From: CAWEDP01 sp963807925
Lineage (GTDB): Bacteria > Acidobacteriota > Vicinamibacteria > Vicinamibacterales > CAVVIG01
Reading direction: 5' to 3'
Length of the DNA stretch: 64,000 bases
NCBI GenBank assembly: GCA_963807925.1
Contig: CAWEDP010000001.1
Span: 372,001 to 436,000, forward strand
In this document: in pieces, positions 1 to 12,600 of the stretch
How the letters are laid out: every line of letters begins with the position of its first letter
Position numbering within the stretch: the first letter of the stretch is position 1
The notes under the pieces: model-generated
What the model was told of the DNA's origin: nothing
Seen by the model: only the letters and a program-made list of their open reading frames with translations
Database searches by the model: none
Program-made: the position numbers and the translations under genes

Positions 1-822
1 CTTGCGGATGTAGCGCGACAGCTCGATCCGCGCCCGCATCGCCGCCCAGCGGGCGCGCCGGTACTTGCGCTTGTCGCGCGTCGTCGTGCCCTTCGGCGTG
101 CCGCGCAGCTTCTCCTCGAGCTTCTCCGAGCCGGCACGGGCCCGCCGGACGGCGTCAATCTGCTTCTGCACCTGGCGCGAGCGTTCCTGGATGCGCTCGT
201 CGGTGATCTCCTCGTCGTTGAAGATCACGAGCTCGCGGATGGTGCGATCCCCGCTGTGGAGCTGGTCGCCGAGCTCGATCACCTTCTTGGCGATGAGCGG
301 CGTGCGCGAGATGGACTTGATGACCGCCAGCTTGCCGCGTTCGATGCGCCGGGCGATTTCGACCTCGCCCTCCCGGGTGAGGAGCGGGACGGTCCCCATC
401 TCCCGCAGATACATGCGCACCGGATCGTTGGTCTTGTCGAGCGCGCCCGGCGTGAGATCGAGCTCCAGCTCCTCGGCGCCTTCGCCCGTCCGGTCGAGCA
501 CCTTCTCGTCGCGCAGGTACTTGTGGTCGGAGTCGATGACCTCGATGCCCGCGCTGCCGAACGTATTGAACAGATCGTCGAGCTCGTCCGACGACGTGAT
601 CTCGGACGGCAGGAGCTCGTTGACCTCGTCGTACAGGAGATAGCCCTTCTCCTTGCCGATCGAGATGAGCTGCCGCACTTCGTCGTACTTCTCCTCGATC
701 GACAGCGCGGCCTCGTCGCCGCGCGCCGCCGCCCCGCCCGGTCCGTGCGCCTCGTCGGCGTGGGTCCCGCGGCCTAGGTGAGCTTTTCGATCCGGTGCAG
801 TAGGTCTTTCTTTCGTTGCCAC
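1..822 (-). CDS. rpoD: RNA polymerase primary sigma factor RpoD (SigA), N-terminal part
   Basis: Primary sigma factor that directs RNA polymerase to housekeeping promoters. The gene runs off the left edge, so only about 274 N-terminal residues are visible and the DNA-binding regions 2 to 4 lie outside. An acidic region 1.1-like segment (EEKYDEVRQLISIGKEKGYL) is followed near residues 130-160 by the region 1.2 signature NDPVRMYLREMG and then VPLLTREGEVEIARRIE. A GTG at 822 is chosen because a stop lies five codons further upstream in frame; this start lies inside the end of dnaG (49 bases of overlap), suggesting translational coupling. The order mutS2-dnaG-rpoD is a variant of the classical dnaG-rpoD operon. 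Confidence 0.93.
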   Translation of the reverse strand, partial: MATKERPTAPDRKAHLGRGTHADEAHGPGGAAARGDEAALSIEEKYDEVRQLISIGKEKGYLLYDEVNELLPSEITSSDELDDLFNTFGSAGIEVIDSDHKYLRDEKVLDRTGEGAEELELDLTPGALDKTNDPVRMYLREMGTVPLLTREGEVEIARRIERGKLAVIKSISRTPLIAKKVIELGDQLHSGDRTIRELVIFNDEEITDERIQERSRQVQKQIDAVRRARAGSEKLEEKLRGTPKGTTTRDKRKYRRARWAAMRARIELSRYIRK

Positions 823-2535
823 AGTGCGTCTATCTCATGTCCATGTTGACCGGCTCCCAGCTCCTGCAGCCGGTCAATTTCACCTTGAATGGCAGCGCGC
901 TCGCGCTCCCACCGCATCCGGCGGAGCGCCCGGGCGCATTCGAGCGCCGGGGCCGGGGGTGTGGGGGAAGCGGCGATGCGGATGACAAGCTGGGCGTTCA
1001 CAGGTACTTAGACGCTCGAGCAGCGTCGATGGTACGAGCTCCCTATTCTGATGTAGCAGGCTTCGCGCCACTTGAAATACTTCCGGAGCCGCCAGATTGT
1101 TTAGGTCCTCGGGATCGAGCTCGGCCAGCGCGTCGACCGCGGCCGACGCATTATGGATCAACGCCCAGATCAGGCCTTTTTCGGCGTATTTCACCGGGCC
1201 AAACGACGGCAGTTCCCGATCGGTGACGGCCGTGCGACGCACCACCGCCGCCTTGCGGATTTCGGCGCGCACGACCTCTTCGGTAATCTGGCCCTTGTGG
1301 GCGATCCGGTCGCCGAACTGATCGCGCCCCACGGGGTCCGGGATCCAGTGGGCGATGGGCAACATCTCGTCCACGAACGCCCGGCGGCCCTCCGGCCGGC
1401 TGAGATCGTGCGCGCGCGTGGCGGCGTCGAGCAGGAACTCCAGAAACGGCTGCGAATTGCGCAGTCGCTCCTGATAGCGACCGGCGCCATGCCGGCGGAT
1501 GAATGTATCAGGATCCTCGTCCTTGTCCAGGACCGCGACGTTCACCTCAAACCCTTCTCGCACAAGCAGTTCAGAGGATCGCGCCGCGGCCCCCTGCCCG
1601 GCGGCGTCGGGGTCGTAGCTCAGGACGACCTTGCTCGTGAATCGCCGGAGCAGCTGCGCCTGCTGGGGCGTCAGGGCGGTGCCGCAGGCGGCGACGACCG
1701 GGGCCGCGCGGGTTCGGAAGACCTGCGCGAAGTCGAAGTAGCCTTCGACCAGCACCGCGAACTTCTGCTCCCGAATCGCGGACTTCGTCAGGCTGAGGCC
1801 GTAGAGCGTGCGCCCCTTCGAATAAATGGGCGTTTCCGGTGAATTCAGGTACTTCGGCACCTGATCCGGTTCCATGGCGCGCCCGCCGAAAGCAATCACC
1901 GGACCGGTATCCCGGCAAATCGGCACCATCAGGCGATTTCGAAACCGATCGACCACCTCGCCGGCGTCGCGTTTGACGCCGAGACCGCTCTGGAGGAGCA
2001 GCACCTCCGAAACGCCCGTCTCCCGGAGCCGTGCCGCGAGGCCGCCTGCCGGCGCGTACCCGAGGCCGAGCTGCTCGATGGTCGGCCCATCGACGCCGCG
2101 GTCGTCGAGCTGCCGGCGGGCACGGCTCCCTGTCGGTCCGGCCAGCTGCTCGCGGAAGTACGCGGCCGCCAGTTCGTGCACCTTCAGGAGGTTCTCGCGC
2201 AGGCTCGCGGCGCCCGCCGCCTGCTCGCTCGATCCCGGAACGGTCTCGGGAACCGGGATGCCGAACTTCTGGGCCAGCATCCGCACGGCCTCCTGGAAGC
2301 CGACTCTCTCGTGGAGCTCCAGAAACTTGAGAACGTCGCCGCCGGCGTGGCACCCGAAGCAGTGAAAAAAGCCCTTGTCCGGATCGACGCTGAACGACGG
2401 CGTCTTCTCCGCATGAAACGGACAGAGACCCTTGTATTTTCCGCCCACCCGCCTGAGCGTGACGTAGTCCTGAATCACCTGGACGATGTTGGCCTGGAGA
2501 CGCAGGTCGTCGAGAAACTGCTGGGGAAACAGCAT
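774..2535 (-). CDS. dnaG: DNA primase DnaG (one frameshift near the 3' end)
   Basis: Makes RNA primers at the replication fork. The CHC2 zinc finger is complete (C38, H41, C59, C62), followed by the catalytic core with EGYFD (264-268) and the Toprim metal motif DPDAAG (308-313), then a helicase-binding-type C-terminal region. The reading frame breaks near base 992-994: removing one C of the coding-strand CCC joins ...LLERLSTCER to QLVIRIAASP in the next frame, which continues to the stop at 774 as a typical helical C-terminus. Without the repair the frame runs into Arg/Pro-rich nonsense to 880. An essential gene is unlikely to be broken, so a sequencing error is the simplest explanation. It lies 23 bases after mutS2. 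Confidence 0.93.
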
Positions 2536-2558
2536 GATAAACGGTGCCGGTCGCCTGT

Positions 2559-4982
2559 CTACTCCTTCAACTCCACGACCGTGACGCCTCCGCCGCCCTG
2601 CTCGGGCGGAGCCGTCCCGAAGCGTGCGACGAGCGGGTGCTGCTGCAGAAAGCCGGCCAGCGCGCGTTTGAGCTGGCCTGTTCCGTAGCCGTGAATCAGC
2701 CGCACGGTGCGCTGGTCGCCCAGCATCGATTCATCGAGAAACCGTTCGGCCCGCGTGAGCGCCTCGTCCACGGTGCAGCCGATGACGTTCAGATCCGAGG
2801 GCTGGTCGTCGCGCGGCTGCAACTGAACCTTCACGCTGACCCGCGCGGCGGCGGCCGCGTGGCCGACAACGCGCAGGCTGCGGACGCTGGCCCGCATCCG
2901 CTTGCCGCGGACATCCAGATCCGCGGTCCCGTCGTGGATCCCGGTCACGGTCGCCTCGATGCCGAGCGCCTCGACCATCACCCGATCGCCGACGGCCGGC
3001 GCGTAGCCCGCGGGTTCGGGGGGCGCCGGCGCGGTCGCCACCGGCTCCATCGCCCGCTTGACCACCGCGTCCACGGCCGCGCGCGCGTCGACGCGCGCGG
3101 CACCGGTTTCTCCCGTGGACGCCGGGCCGTGCTGGGCGATGGTTACCGTCCTGGTCTTCAGCTGCGCAATCACATCGTCTATCTCGCGGCGGGCCTGGCG
3201 CACCTGCGACTCGAGCTCCTCGTTGAGACGCGTCCGAAAGGTGTCCTCGCGCTGGCGCAGGACGTCTTCGCGCTGGCGCACGCGCGCTTCGGCGGCCTCG
3301 AGCGTCTGGCGCTCGCGCGCGGCGAGACGATGCTCGTGTTCGAGCGCGCGCAGGTCGTGGTCGATCTTCGCGAGATGCTCGGTCAGCTGCGCTTCGCGAT
3401 CCGTCAGATTTCGGCGCGCCGTCGCGATGATCGAGGCGTTCAGTCCCAGACGCCCGGCAATCTCCAGCGCGAGACTGCGGCCGGCGGTCCCGTACACGAG
3501 CTGGTAGGTCGGCGCGAAGGTGTCCGGATCGAACCCGAACGCGGCACCGGTGACTTCGGCGGTGGTCGATGCGTACGTCTTGAGGGCGTCGTAGTGACTC
3601 GTCGCGATCACCGTCGCGCCGCGGCGCCGGAAGTGATCCACGATCGCGACGCCGAGCGCGCCGCCTTCGACGGGATCGGTGCCGGAGCCGACCTCGTCGA
3701 CGAGCACCAGCGCGGGGACCGACAGCTGGCGGTCCGTCGCCGCGATGTTGGCGATGTGGCCGGAAAACGTGCTGAGGCTTGCATCGATCGACTGCTCGTC
3801 GCCGATATCGGCGAAGAGCGATCGGAAGACGGGCAGCCGCGATCCCTCCGCGGCGGACACGTGAAGCCCCGTCTGCGCCATGAGTGCCAGCAGACCGGCC
3901 GTCTTGAGGGCCACCGTCTTGCCGCCGGTGTTCGGGCCGGTCACGAGCAGGCAGGTCGCCGGCGGAACGATGCGGATGGTGACCGGTACCGGGCCGTGCG
4001 CGGAACGCGCGCCCCCGCCGCTGTCGTCCAGCAGCGCGGTTACCTCCGGCATGAGCAGCGGATGCCGCGCGGCCCGCAGCTCGAACCCGCCGTCCTGCGA
4101 AAGCGCCGGCTCCACGCCGTGGACGATCGCGGAGAACCGCGCGCACGCCTGGCGGAGGTCGAGCTCGACGGCCGCGGCGATCGTTCGTTGCAGATCGCCG
4201 GCGCGCGCGCGAAAGGCGTCGGTGAGCTGCAGCAGGATGCGCCGCACCTCTTCGAGTTCCTGCTCCTCGAGCGCGACGATGTCGTTGTTGATTTCGACGG
4301 TGCTCAGCGGTTCGAGGAACAGACTGGCGCCGCTGGCCGATGCTCCGTGCACGATCCCAGGAATGCCGTGCCGCTGCTCCGCCTTCACAACGAGGACGTA
4401 GCGGCCGTTCCGCTCGGTGACGACCTGCTCCTGGAGATACCTGGCGGTTTCCCTGCCGCGCAGGTACGACTCCAGCGTGCCGCGCAACCGGGCTTTCTGC
4501 TTCCGCAGGCGATCGCGAATCGAGCGGAGCTCCGGGCTGGCGCCGTCGACCACCTCGCCCGCCGCGTCGATCTTGTCGCGCACCGCCGCCGCCTCGCGTT
4601 TGAACGACGCGGCCGCGCCGCTGGCGCCGGCGAGCAGCGGAAACGCCCCCGGCGTGCGCTGAATGCCCGCGCGCGCCTCGTCAACCGAGTCCAGGAAGTC
4701 GGCGAGCGCCACCAGACGCAGCGGCTCGAGCAGCCGTCCCTCGACGGCCAGCGCCGTCAGGATGGCCGGCATCTCGCTCGACGCGCGCAACGGGAAGAGC
4801 GGGTTCCCATCGAGGTACCGCACGGTCTCGGTCGTCGCCTTCAGCTGCTCGGCGACGCGCGCGGCGTCGGTGGACGGCGTCAGATGCTCGAGGCGCTCCG
4901 CCCCCATCGGCGTCAACGCCAGCCGGCGCACCGCTTCGACGATTCGATCGAATTCGAGCGCTCGGAGTGCCCCTGGGTGCAT
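2559..4982 (-). CDS. mutS2: Endonuclease MutS2 (ring ATPase with Smr domain)
   Basis: MutS-family ATPase without the mismatch-recognition domain; family members act on recombination intermediates and, in some bacteria, on collided ribosomes. About 807 residues, the usual length. A lever/clamp helical region is followed by the Walker A motif GPNTGGKT near 347-354, the FADIGDEQSI and LVDEVGSGTD ATPase motifs, a long charged coiled coil, and a C-terminal Smr nuclease-like domain (HGYGTGQLKRAL). The ATG at 4982 (MHPGALRALEFDRIVEAV) is chosen because family members begin just before this segment; an open frame extends to 5159 but its upstream residues look non-coding. It heads the mutS2-dnaG-rpoD run. 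Confidence 0.94.
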   Translation of the reverse strand: MHPGALRALEFDRIVEAVRRLALTPMGAERLEHLTPSTDAARVAEQLKATTETVRYLDGNPLFPLRASSEMPAILTALAVEGRLLEPLRLVALADFLDSVDEARAGIQRTPGAFPLLAGASGAAASFKREAAAVRDKIDAAGEVVDGASPELRSIRDRLRKQKARLRGTLESYLRGRETARYLQEQVVTERNGRYVLVVKAEQRHGIPGIVHGASASGASLFLEPLSTVEINNDIVALEEQELEEVRRILLQLTDAFRARAGDLQRTIAAAVELDLRQACARFSAIVHGVEPALSQDGGFELRAARHPLLMPEVTALLDDSGGGARSAHGPVPVTIRIVPPATCLLVTGPNTGGKTVALKTAGLLALMAQTGLHVSAAEGSRLPVFRSLFADIGDEQSIDASLSTFSGHIANIAATDRQLSVPALVLVDEVGSGTDPVEGGALGVAIVDHFRRRGATVIATSHYDALKTYASTTAEVTGAAFGFDPDTFAPTYQLVYGTAGRSLALEIAGRLGLNASIIATARRNLTDREAQLTEHLAKIDHDLRALEHEHRLAARERQTLEAAEARVRQREDVLRQREDTFRTRLNEELESQVRQARREIDDVIAQLKTRTVTIAQHGPASTGETGAARVDARAAVDAVVKRAMEPVATAPAPPEPAGYAPAVGDRVMVEALGIEATVTGIHDGTADLDVRGKRMRASVRSLRVVGHAAAAARVSVKVQLQPRDDQPSDLNVIGCTVDEALTRAERFLDESMLGDQRTVRLIHGYGTGQLKRALAGFLQQHPLVARFGTAPPEQGGGGVTVVELKE

Positions 4983-5112
4983 AGAAGCGAAACGCAGGCC
5001 GATCGTGATGAGACGGGAACCCTCAATACTAGCGGATCCAGCCGCGGAGATGCCAGCCGGGAGCACAGCAGCGGGCCGATGGTCCCAACCGAGCGGCGCG
5101 TGTCGGGGACGG

Positions 5113-5871
5113 TCACAAATGGTTGATGGCGCTGGCGATGGCCGCGGCACCGAAGCCATTGTCGATATTCACGACCGCGACGCCCGTGGCGCAGCTGTTG
5201 AGCATGCCGAGCAGCGCGGCCAGCCCGCCGAAGCTCGCGCCGTAGCCGATGCTGGTCGGCACCGCAATCACCGGCGCGCTCACCAGGCCCGCGACGACGC
5301 TCGGCAGCGCCCCCTCCATCCCCGCCACGACGATGATGACGCGGGCCGAATTCAACCGCGATCGTTCACTCAGGAGACGATGCAGGCCGGCGACGCCAAC
5401 GTCGTACACCCGATCGACCGTATTGCCCATGACATCGGCGGTCACCACCGCTTCCTCGGCCACCGGGAGGTCCGAGGTGCCGGCGGCGACCACGGCCACG
5501 GTGCCGCGGCCGCCGGCCACGTCGGCCTGCTTCAGGACGATCGCGGCCGCGACATCGTGATACACAGCGTCGGGAATGACAGCGCGGACCGCCTCGAAGA
5601 CCGACGCGCCCGCGCGCGTCACGAGCAGCGTAGACCCGCGACGAACGATTTCCTCGCTAATCGCGGCCACTTGGGCAGGTGTCTTGCCCAAGCCGAGGAC
5701 GACTTCGGGGAAGCCCTGGCGGACCGATCGGTGGTGATCGACGCGGGCGAAGCCCAGATCCTCGAACGGTCGGGCACGCAGGACCTCGAGCAGCCGCGCC
5801 TGCGCGGCCTCGACATCGATGGCGCCGCGCGTGACGGCGTCGAGGAGCGAGCGAAGTTCGGAGGGAGTCAT
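5113..5871 (-). CDS. larB: LarB, nickel-pincer cofactor biosynthesis (PurE-like carboxylase)
   Basis: Pyridinium-3,5-biscarboxylate mononucleotide synthase. It carboxylates and hydrolyses nicotinic acid adenine dinucleotide as the first step to the nickel-pincer nucleotide used by lactate racemase-type enzymes. The 252 residues show the N-terminal helical segment (LRSLLDAVTRGAIDVEAAQARL) and the PurE-like C-terminal half with GTSDLPVAEEA (131-141), AGMEGALPS (183-191) and PTSIGYGASFGG (205-216). ATG 5871 is preferred because it places the family N-terminus at residue 1; an in-frame ATG at 5925 would add 18 residues. LarC and LarE, needed to finish the cofactor, are not in this window. Confidence 0.88.
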   Translation of the reverse strand: MTPSELRSLLDAVTRGAIDVEAAQARLLEVLRARPFEDLGFARVDHHRSVRQGFPEVVLGLGKTPAQVAAISEEIVRRGSTLLVTRAGASVFEAVRAVIPDAVYHDVAAAIVLKQADVAGGRGTVAVVAAGTSDLPVAEEAVVTADVMGNTVDRVYDVGVAGLHRLLSERSRLNSARVIIVVAGMEGALPSVVAGLVSAPVIAVPTSIGYGASFGGLAALLGMLNSCATGVAVVNIDNGFGAAAIASAINHL

Positions 5872-6008
5872 TGTGTCCGCAGGGGTCGGTTTGTTGACCT
5901 CGTGAGGGCCCATCAGTATTATCAAACGATTGTGCCGTCAGAGTTTCTGACGTTCGTCGCGCGGCTGAGTTCGGTCCGCCCCGGGCCTCGCGCTGACGCG
6001 TGTGAACC

Positions 6009-7514
6009 ATGACGCCGCTTGAAACGCTCACGCTGGCCGCCTACTTCTTCGTCCTCATCATTCTCGCCGTCTACGGCTGGCACCGCTACTACCTGGTGTA
6101 TCTGTACATGCGGTACCGCGACAACGAGCCCAAGGCGGGGCCGCCGCTCGATCCGTTGCCGGTCGTGACGATCCAGTTGCCGCTGTACAACGAAATGTAC
6201 GTCGCCGACCGGCTGATCGACGCGGTGTGCCGCATCGACTATCCCCGGGAGCTCCTGGAGATCCAGGTCCTCGACGACTCCACCGACGAGACGCGGACGG
6301 TTGCCGGCCTGGCCGTGAACCGCTGGGCGGCCGACGGCGTGGACATCAAGTACTACCATCGGGCCGATCGCACCGGGTTCAAGGCGGGCGCGCTCGAGGC
6401 GGGCCTGAAGATCGCGCGCGGCGAGTTCGTGGCGATCTTCGACGCCGACTTCATCCCGACGCCCGACTTCCTGACGCGGCTGATGCCGCACTTCGCCAGC
6501 CCCGGCGTCGGAATGGTCCAGGCGCGGTGGGGCCACATCAACCAGGACTATTCGCTGCTCACCAAGATCCAGGCGATTCTGCTGGACGGCCATTTCGTGC
6601 TCGAACACGGCGGCCGCCATCGGGGCGGGCGGTTCTTCAATTTCAACGGCACCGCCGGGGTCTGGCGCCGCACCGCGATCGACGATGCGGGCGGGTGGCA
6701 GCACGACACGCTGACCGAGGATCTCGACCTCAGCTACCGGGCGCAGCTGCGCGGTTGGCGATTCGTGTTCGTCCCGGGCATCATCGCCCCGGCCGAGGTG
6801 CCCGTCGAGATGAACGCGTTCAAGTCGCAGCAGCATCGCTGGGCCAAGGGTTCCATCCAGACCTGCCGGAAGCTGCTGCCGACGATCCTGCGATCGAGCC
6901 TGCCGTTCGGCGTCAAGGCCGAGGCGTTCTTCCATCTGACAGCGAACTTCAACTACATCCTGATGTGCATCCTGTCGGTGCTGATGTTCCCGTCCATGGT
7001 GATCCGCTACAACATGGGCTGGTACGAGATGCTGCTCATCGACGTGCCGCTGTTCTTCGCCGCGACCTTCTCGTTCGGCAATTTCTACATGGTGTGCCAG
7101 CGCGAAGTGCACCGGGACTGGCTGGCTCGCGTCAAGTACGTGCCGTTCCTGATGTCGGTCGGCATCGGCCTGTCGATCAACAACACGCGGGCCGTGTTCG
7201 AGGCGCTGTTCAACATGCGCAGCGAGTTCGCTCGCACGCCGAAGTACCGGATCGAAGGCGACGGCGACGAGTGGGTCGGGAAGAAGTACCGCCAGTCGGT
7301 GGCGGTGCAGCCGCTCGTCGAGCTGGCCCTCGGGCTCTACTTCACCTGGACCGTGTTCTACGCGCTGGCCAACGAGATCTACGGCACGGTCCCGTTCCTG
7401 GTCCTCTTCCAGGTCGGATTTCTCTACACCGGGCTGATGACCCTGGTGCAGCAGTACGCGGGCGATCCGGTCGTGCTCAAGACGCAGGTCGCCGGGGGAA
7501 CGACGCGGGATTGA
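6009..7514 (+). CDS. Family 2 glycosyltransferase, cellulose/glucomannan-synthase-like membrane protein
   Basis: Processive-type GT2 enzyme that would build or modify a polysaccharide from a nucleotide sugar at the inner membrane. The 501 residues begin with one membrane segment (8-25). The cytosolic GT-A domain carries all catalytic motifs: DDS (89-91), DAD (145-147), TED (236-238) and QQHRW (274-278). Four or more membrane helices follow. Sequence style (QLPLYNE, HRADRTGFKAGAL) resembles glucomannan/CslA-type synthases, but the sugar cannot be assigned. The DUF362 gene starts 2 bases after its stop, so the two are co-transcribed and probably functionally linked. No PilZ domain is visible. 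Confidence 0.88.
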   Translation: MTPLETLTLAAYFFVLIILAVYGWHRYYLVYLYMRYRDNEPKAGPPLDPLPVVTIQLPLYNEMYVADRLIDAVCRIDYPRELLEIQVLDDSTDETRTVAGLAVNRWAADGVDIKYYHRADRTGFKAGALEAGLKIARGEFVAIFDADFIPTPDFLTRLMPHFASPGVGMVQARWGHINQDYSLLTKIQAILLDGHFVLEHGGRHRGGRFFNFNGTAGVWRRTAIDDAGGWQHDTLTEDLDLSYRAQLRGWRFVFVPGIIAPAEVPVEMNAFKSQQHRWAKGSIQTCRKLLPTILRSSLPFGVKAEAFFHLTANFNYILMCILSVLMFPSMVIRYNMGWYEMLLIDVPLFFAATFSFGNFYMVCQREVHRDWLARVKYVPFLMSVGIGLSINNTRAVFEALFNMRSEFARTPKYRIEGDGDEWVGKKYRQSVAVQPLVELALGLYFTWTVFYALANEIYGTVPFLVLFQVGFLYTGLMTLVQQYAGDPVVLKTQVAGGTTRD

Positions 7515-7516
7515 GG

Positions 7517-8674
7517 ATGTCCACAGTCGCCATTCTCCGTGTGACCGCCGATCGGGTGCTGTCGGACATCGATCGGCTCGTCGACCTGGCCGGCGTATCG
7601 CAGGCGCTGGCGCCGGGGCAGACCACGATTCTGAAGGACAACATTTCCTGGCACTTTCCGTTTCCGGCCGCGAACACGACGCCGTGGCAGCTGGAGGGCA
7701 CGATTCAGGCGCTCGCGCGGCGCGGCTTCGTCGACCAGGTGTGCGTCCAGAACAAGACCGTGGTGACCAACGCCTTCAAGGGCGAGGATCTCAATCACTA
7801 CGTGCCGATCTTCACGCGGTACAACGTCCCCGTCCTCTACAACTTCAAGGAGGACGACATGAAGTGGGTGCGCCACCGCCCGAAGGCCCGGATGCGCGCG
7901 CTCGACCGCGTGTTCCCCGACGGCATCAACATTCCCGACTTCTTCCTGGGCAAGAACATCGTGCACCTGCCGACCGTCAAGTGCCACATCTACACGACGA
8001 CGACGGGCGCCATGAAGAACGCGTTCGGGGGGCTGCTGAACACGCGGCGCCACTACACGCACTCCTGGATTCACGAAACGCTCGTCGACCTGCTCGCCAT
8101 CCAGCGGGAGATCCATTCGGGGATGTTCGCCATCATGGACGGCACGACCGCCGGCAACGGCCCGGGTCCACGCACGATGCATCCGGTGGTCAAGAACGTG
8201 ATGCTGGCCTCGAGCGATCAGGTCGCGATCGACGCGGTTGCCGCGAAGCTGATGGGATTCGATCCGCTGTCGATTCCCTACATCCGCCTCGCGCACGAGG
8301 ATCGCCTGGGCGTCGGCGATCCGCGCGAGATCGAGATCGTCGGCGACCGGGACGTCGCCCAGGAGAACTGGCACTTCCACGTCGGCAAGAATCTGGTGCG
8401 GCTCGGCGGCGGCGACCTGATCTGGTTCGGTCCCTTGAAGCGCTTTCAGAAGCTGTTCTTCCATACGCCGCTCGTCAACGGGTTCATTCTGGCCAGCGAG
8501 GTGTATCACGACCTCTATCGCTGGCCGATGCTCGATCGCCGGGCGTTCGAGCGCTGGACCGAGCAGACCGACTGGGGGCGGCTGTTCCTGCAGTACGCGC
8601 GGATGGGGCCGCAGGGGAACGGGCGCCTGCCCGACACGCCGGCCACGCCGGGCCTCTCGACCACGGTCCACTGA
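7517..8674 (+). CDS. DUF362 family protein
   Basis: 385-residue member of the DUF362 family, whose biochemical role is unknown. The family signature is clear around residues 150-172 (LPTVKCHIYTTTTGAMKNAF), followed by a conserved MDGTTAGNGPGP segment and SSDQVAIDAVAAKLMGFDP, all typical of DUF362. No 4Fe-4S ferredoxin cysteine cluster is present, unlike some longer relatives. ATG 7517 follows the upstream glycosyltransferase stop by 2 bases, so the two form a tight pair. No signal peptide or membrane segment is evident, suggesting a cytosolic location. Function is not assigned here. Confidence 0.85.
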   Translation: MSTVAILRVTADRVLSDIDRLVDLAGVSQALAPGQTTILKDNISWHFPFPAANTTPWQLEGTIQALARRGFVDQVCVQNKTVVTNAFKGEDLNHYVPIFTRYNVPVLYNFKEDDMKWVRHRPKARMRALDRVFPDGINIPDFFLGKNIVHLPTVKCHIYTTTTGAMKNAFGGLLNTRRHYTHSWIHETLVDLLAIQREIHSGMFAIMDGTTAGNGPGPRTMHPVVKNVMLASSDQVAIDAVAAKLMGFDPLSIPYIRLAHEDRLGVGDPREIEIVGDRDVAQENWHFHVGKNLVRLGGGDLIWFGPLKRFQKLFFHTPLVNGFILASEVYHDLYRWPMLDRRAFERWTEQTDWGRLFLQYARMGPQGNGRLPDTPATPGLSTTVH

Positions 8675-8745
8675 TCCGCCCGATTCAGGTCGGCCTCGCG
8701 CCGTCCGCCGGGGCGGGCGGACAGCCGGTCCGACGGCCCATCCGT

Positions 8746-8751
8746 TATCAT
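8746..8751 (+). promoter_or_regulatory. -10-like element 7 bases before citrate synthase start
   Basis: TATCAT lies directly before the ATG at 8758. If it is the true -10, transcription would begin at or next to the A of the start codon, giving a leaderless mRNA; no Shine-Dalgarno sequence is visible. No good -35 was found, so this is tentative. Confidence 0.35.
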
Positions 8752-8757
8752 GGACGT

Positions 8758-9939
<1,182 letters not shown>

Positions 9940-10050
9940 CGTCGCGCGTCATCGGTCGCGTGGCGAGGCGAACCGGAGGGCCCCCGGTCCCGGCCACCGG
10001 CGCGCTTGGCGATCGCAGCAGGTTTCGATCAGAATTGAAGTCATCCGCCC

Positions 10051-11861
<1,811 letters not shown>

Positions 11862-11862
<1 letters not shown>

Positions 11863-12563
11863 TGGCCACCTTCAAGAAGTCGACCGTTCGCGAGTACTTC
11901 GAGTCGATCGTCATCGCCGTCATCCTGGCGCTGTTCATCCGCACCTTCATCGTGCAGGCGTTCAAGATTCCGACCGGCTCGATGGAGGAGAATCTCCTCA
12001 TCGGTGACCATCTGCTGGTCAACAAGTTCGTGCTCGGTCCCACCGCCACCGCGCTGGAGCGCCGGCTGCTGCCGGTCCGCGCGGTCCACCGCGGCGACAT
12101 CGTGGTGTTCAAGTACCCGGAGGAGCCGGACCGCGACTTCATCAAGCGGGTGATCGGGCTGCCGGGCGAGACGGTCGAGATCCGCCAGAAGAAGGTGTCG
12201 ATCGACGGCAAGCCGCTGGCGGAACCTTATACGCACTTCCTGACGCCCGCGGCGACGGCCTCGGAGTTCCGCGAGATCACGTCGTTCGACGTGCGGGAGC
12301 GATATGGACCGGTGACCGTTCCGGCGAATCAGTATTTCGTGATGGGGGACAATCGGGACAACTCGCAGGACAGCCGCTACTGGGGGTTCCTGCCGCGGGA
12401 CTACATCAAGGGCAAAGCGCTCGTCATCTACTGGTCGTACGCCGGCGATCGGGAGGACTATCAGGAAGGGAACGCAGCCGACACGGTGCGCGGCCTGGCG
12501 TCAACCTTCGCACACTTCTTCACGCGCACGCGCTGGGATCGGATGTTTCATCAGGTTCGCTGA
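11862..12563 (+). CDS. lepB: Signal peptidase I (LepB)
   Basis: Inner-membrane protease that removes signal peptides from exported proteins. The 233 residues contain an N-terminal membrane anchor (15-33), the catalytic Ser40 in IPTGSMEENL, the catalytic Lys95 in FIKRVIGLPGE, and the conserved GDNRDNSQDSRYWG box (162-175). GTG 11862 overlaps the lepA stop by one base and is preceded by the purine-rich GGAAGGGGAG, so translation is probably coupled. The lepA-lepB order is common in bacteria. The C-terminal 40 residues are poorly conserved. Confidence 0.95.
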
Positions 12564-12600
12564 CCGGGCATCTGCTAATCTGGTGATCCGGACCGCCCGG

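Noticed and set aside
2544..5126. 860-codon open frame on the plus strand
   Set aside because: It is exactly antisense to mutS2, with Arg/Ala-rich composition and no domain. Long antisense frames are expected in GC-rich coding DNA.
4983..5159. N-terminal extension of mutS2 from ATG 5159
   Set aside because: The extra 59 residues are Pro/Arg/Ser-rich, overlap the end of larB and lie upstream of the normal family start.
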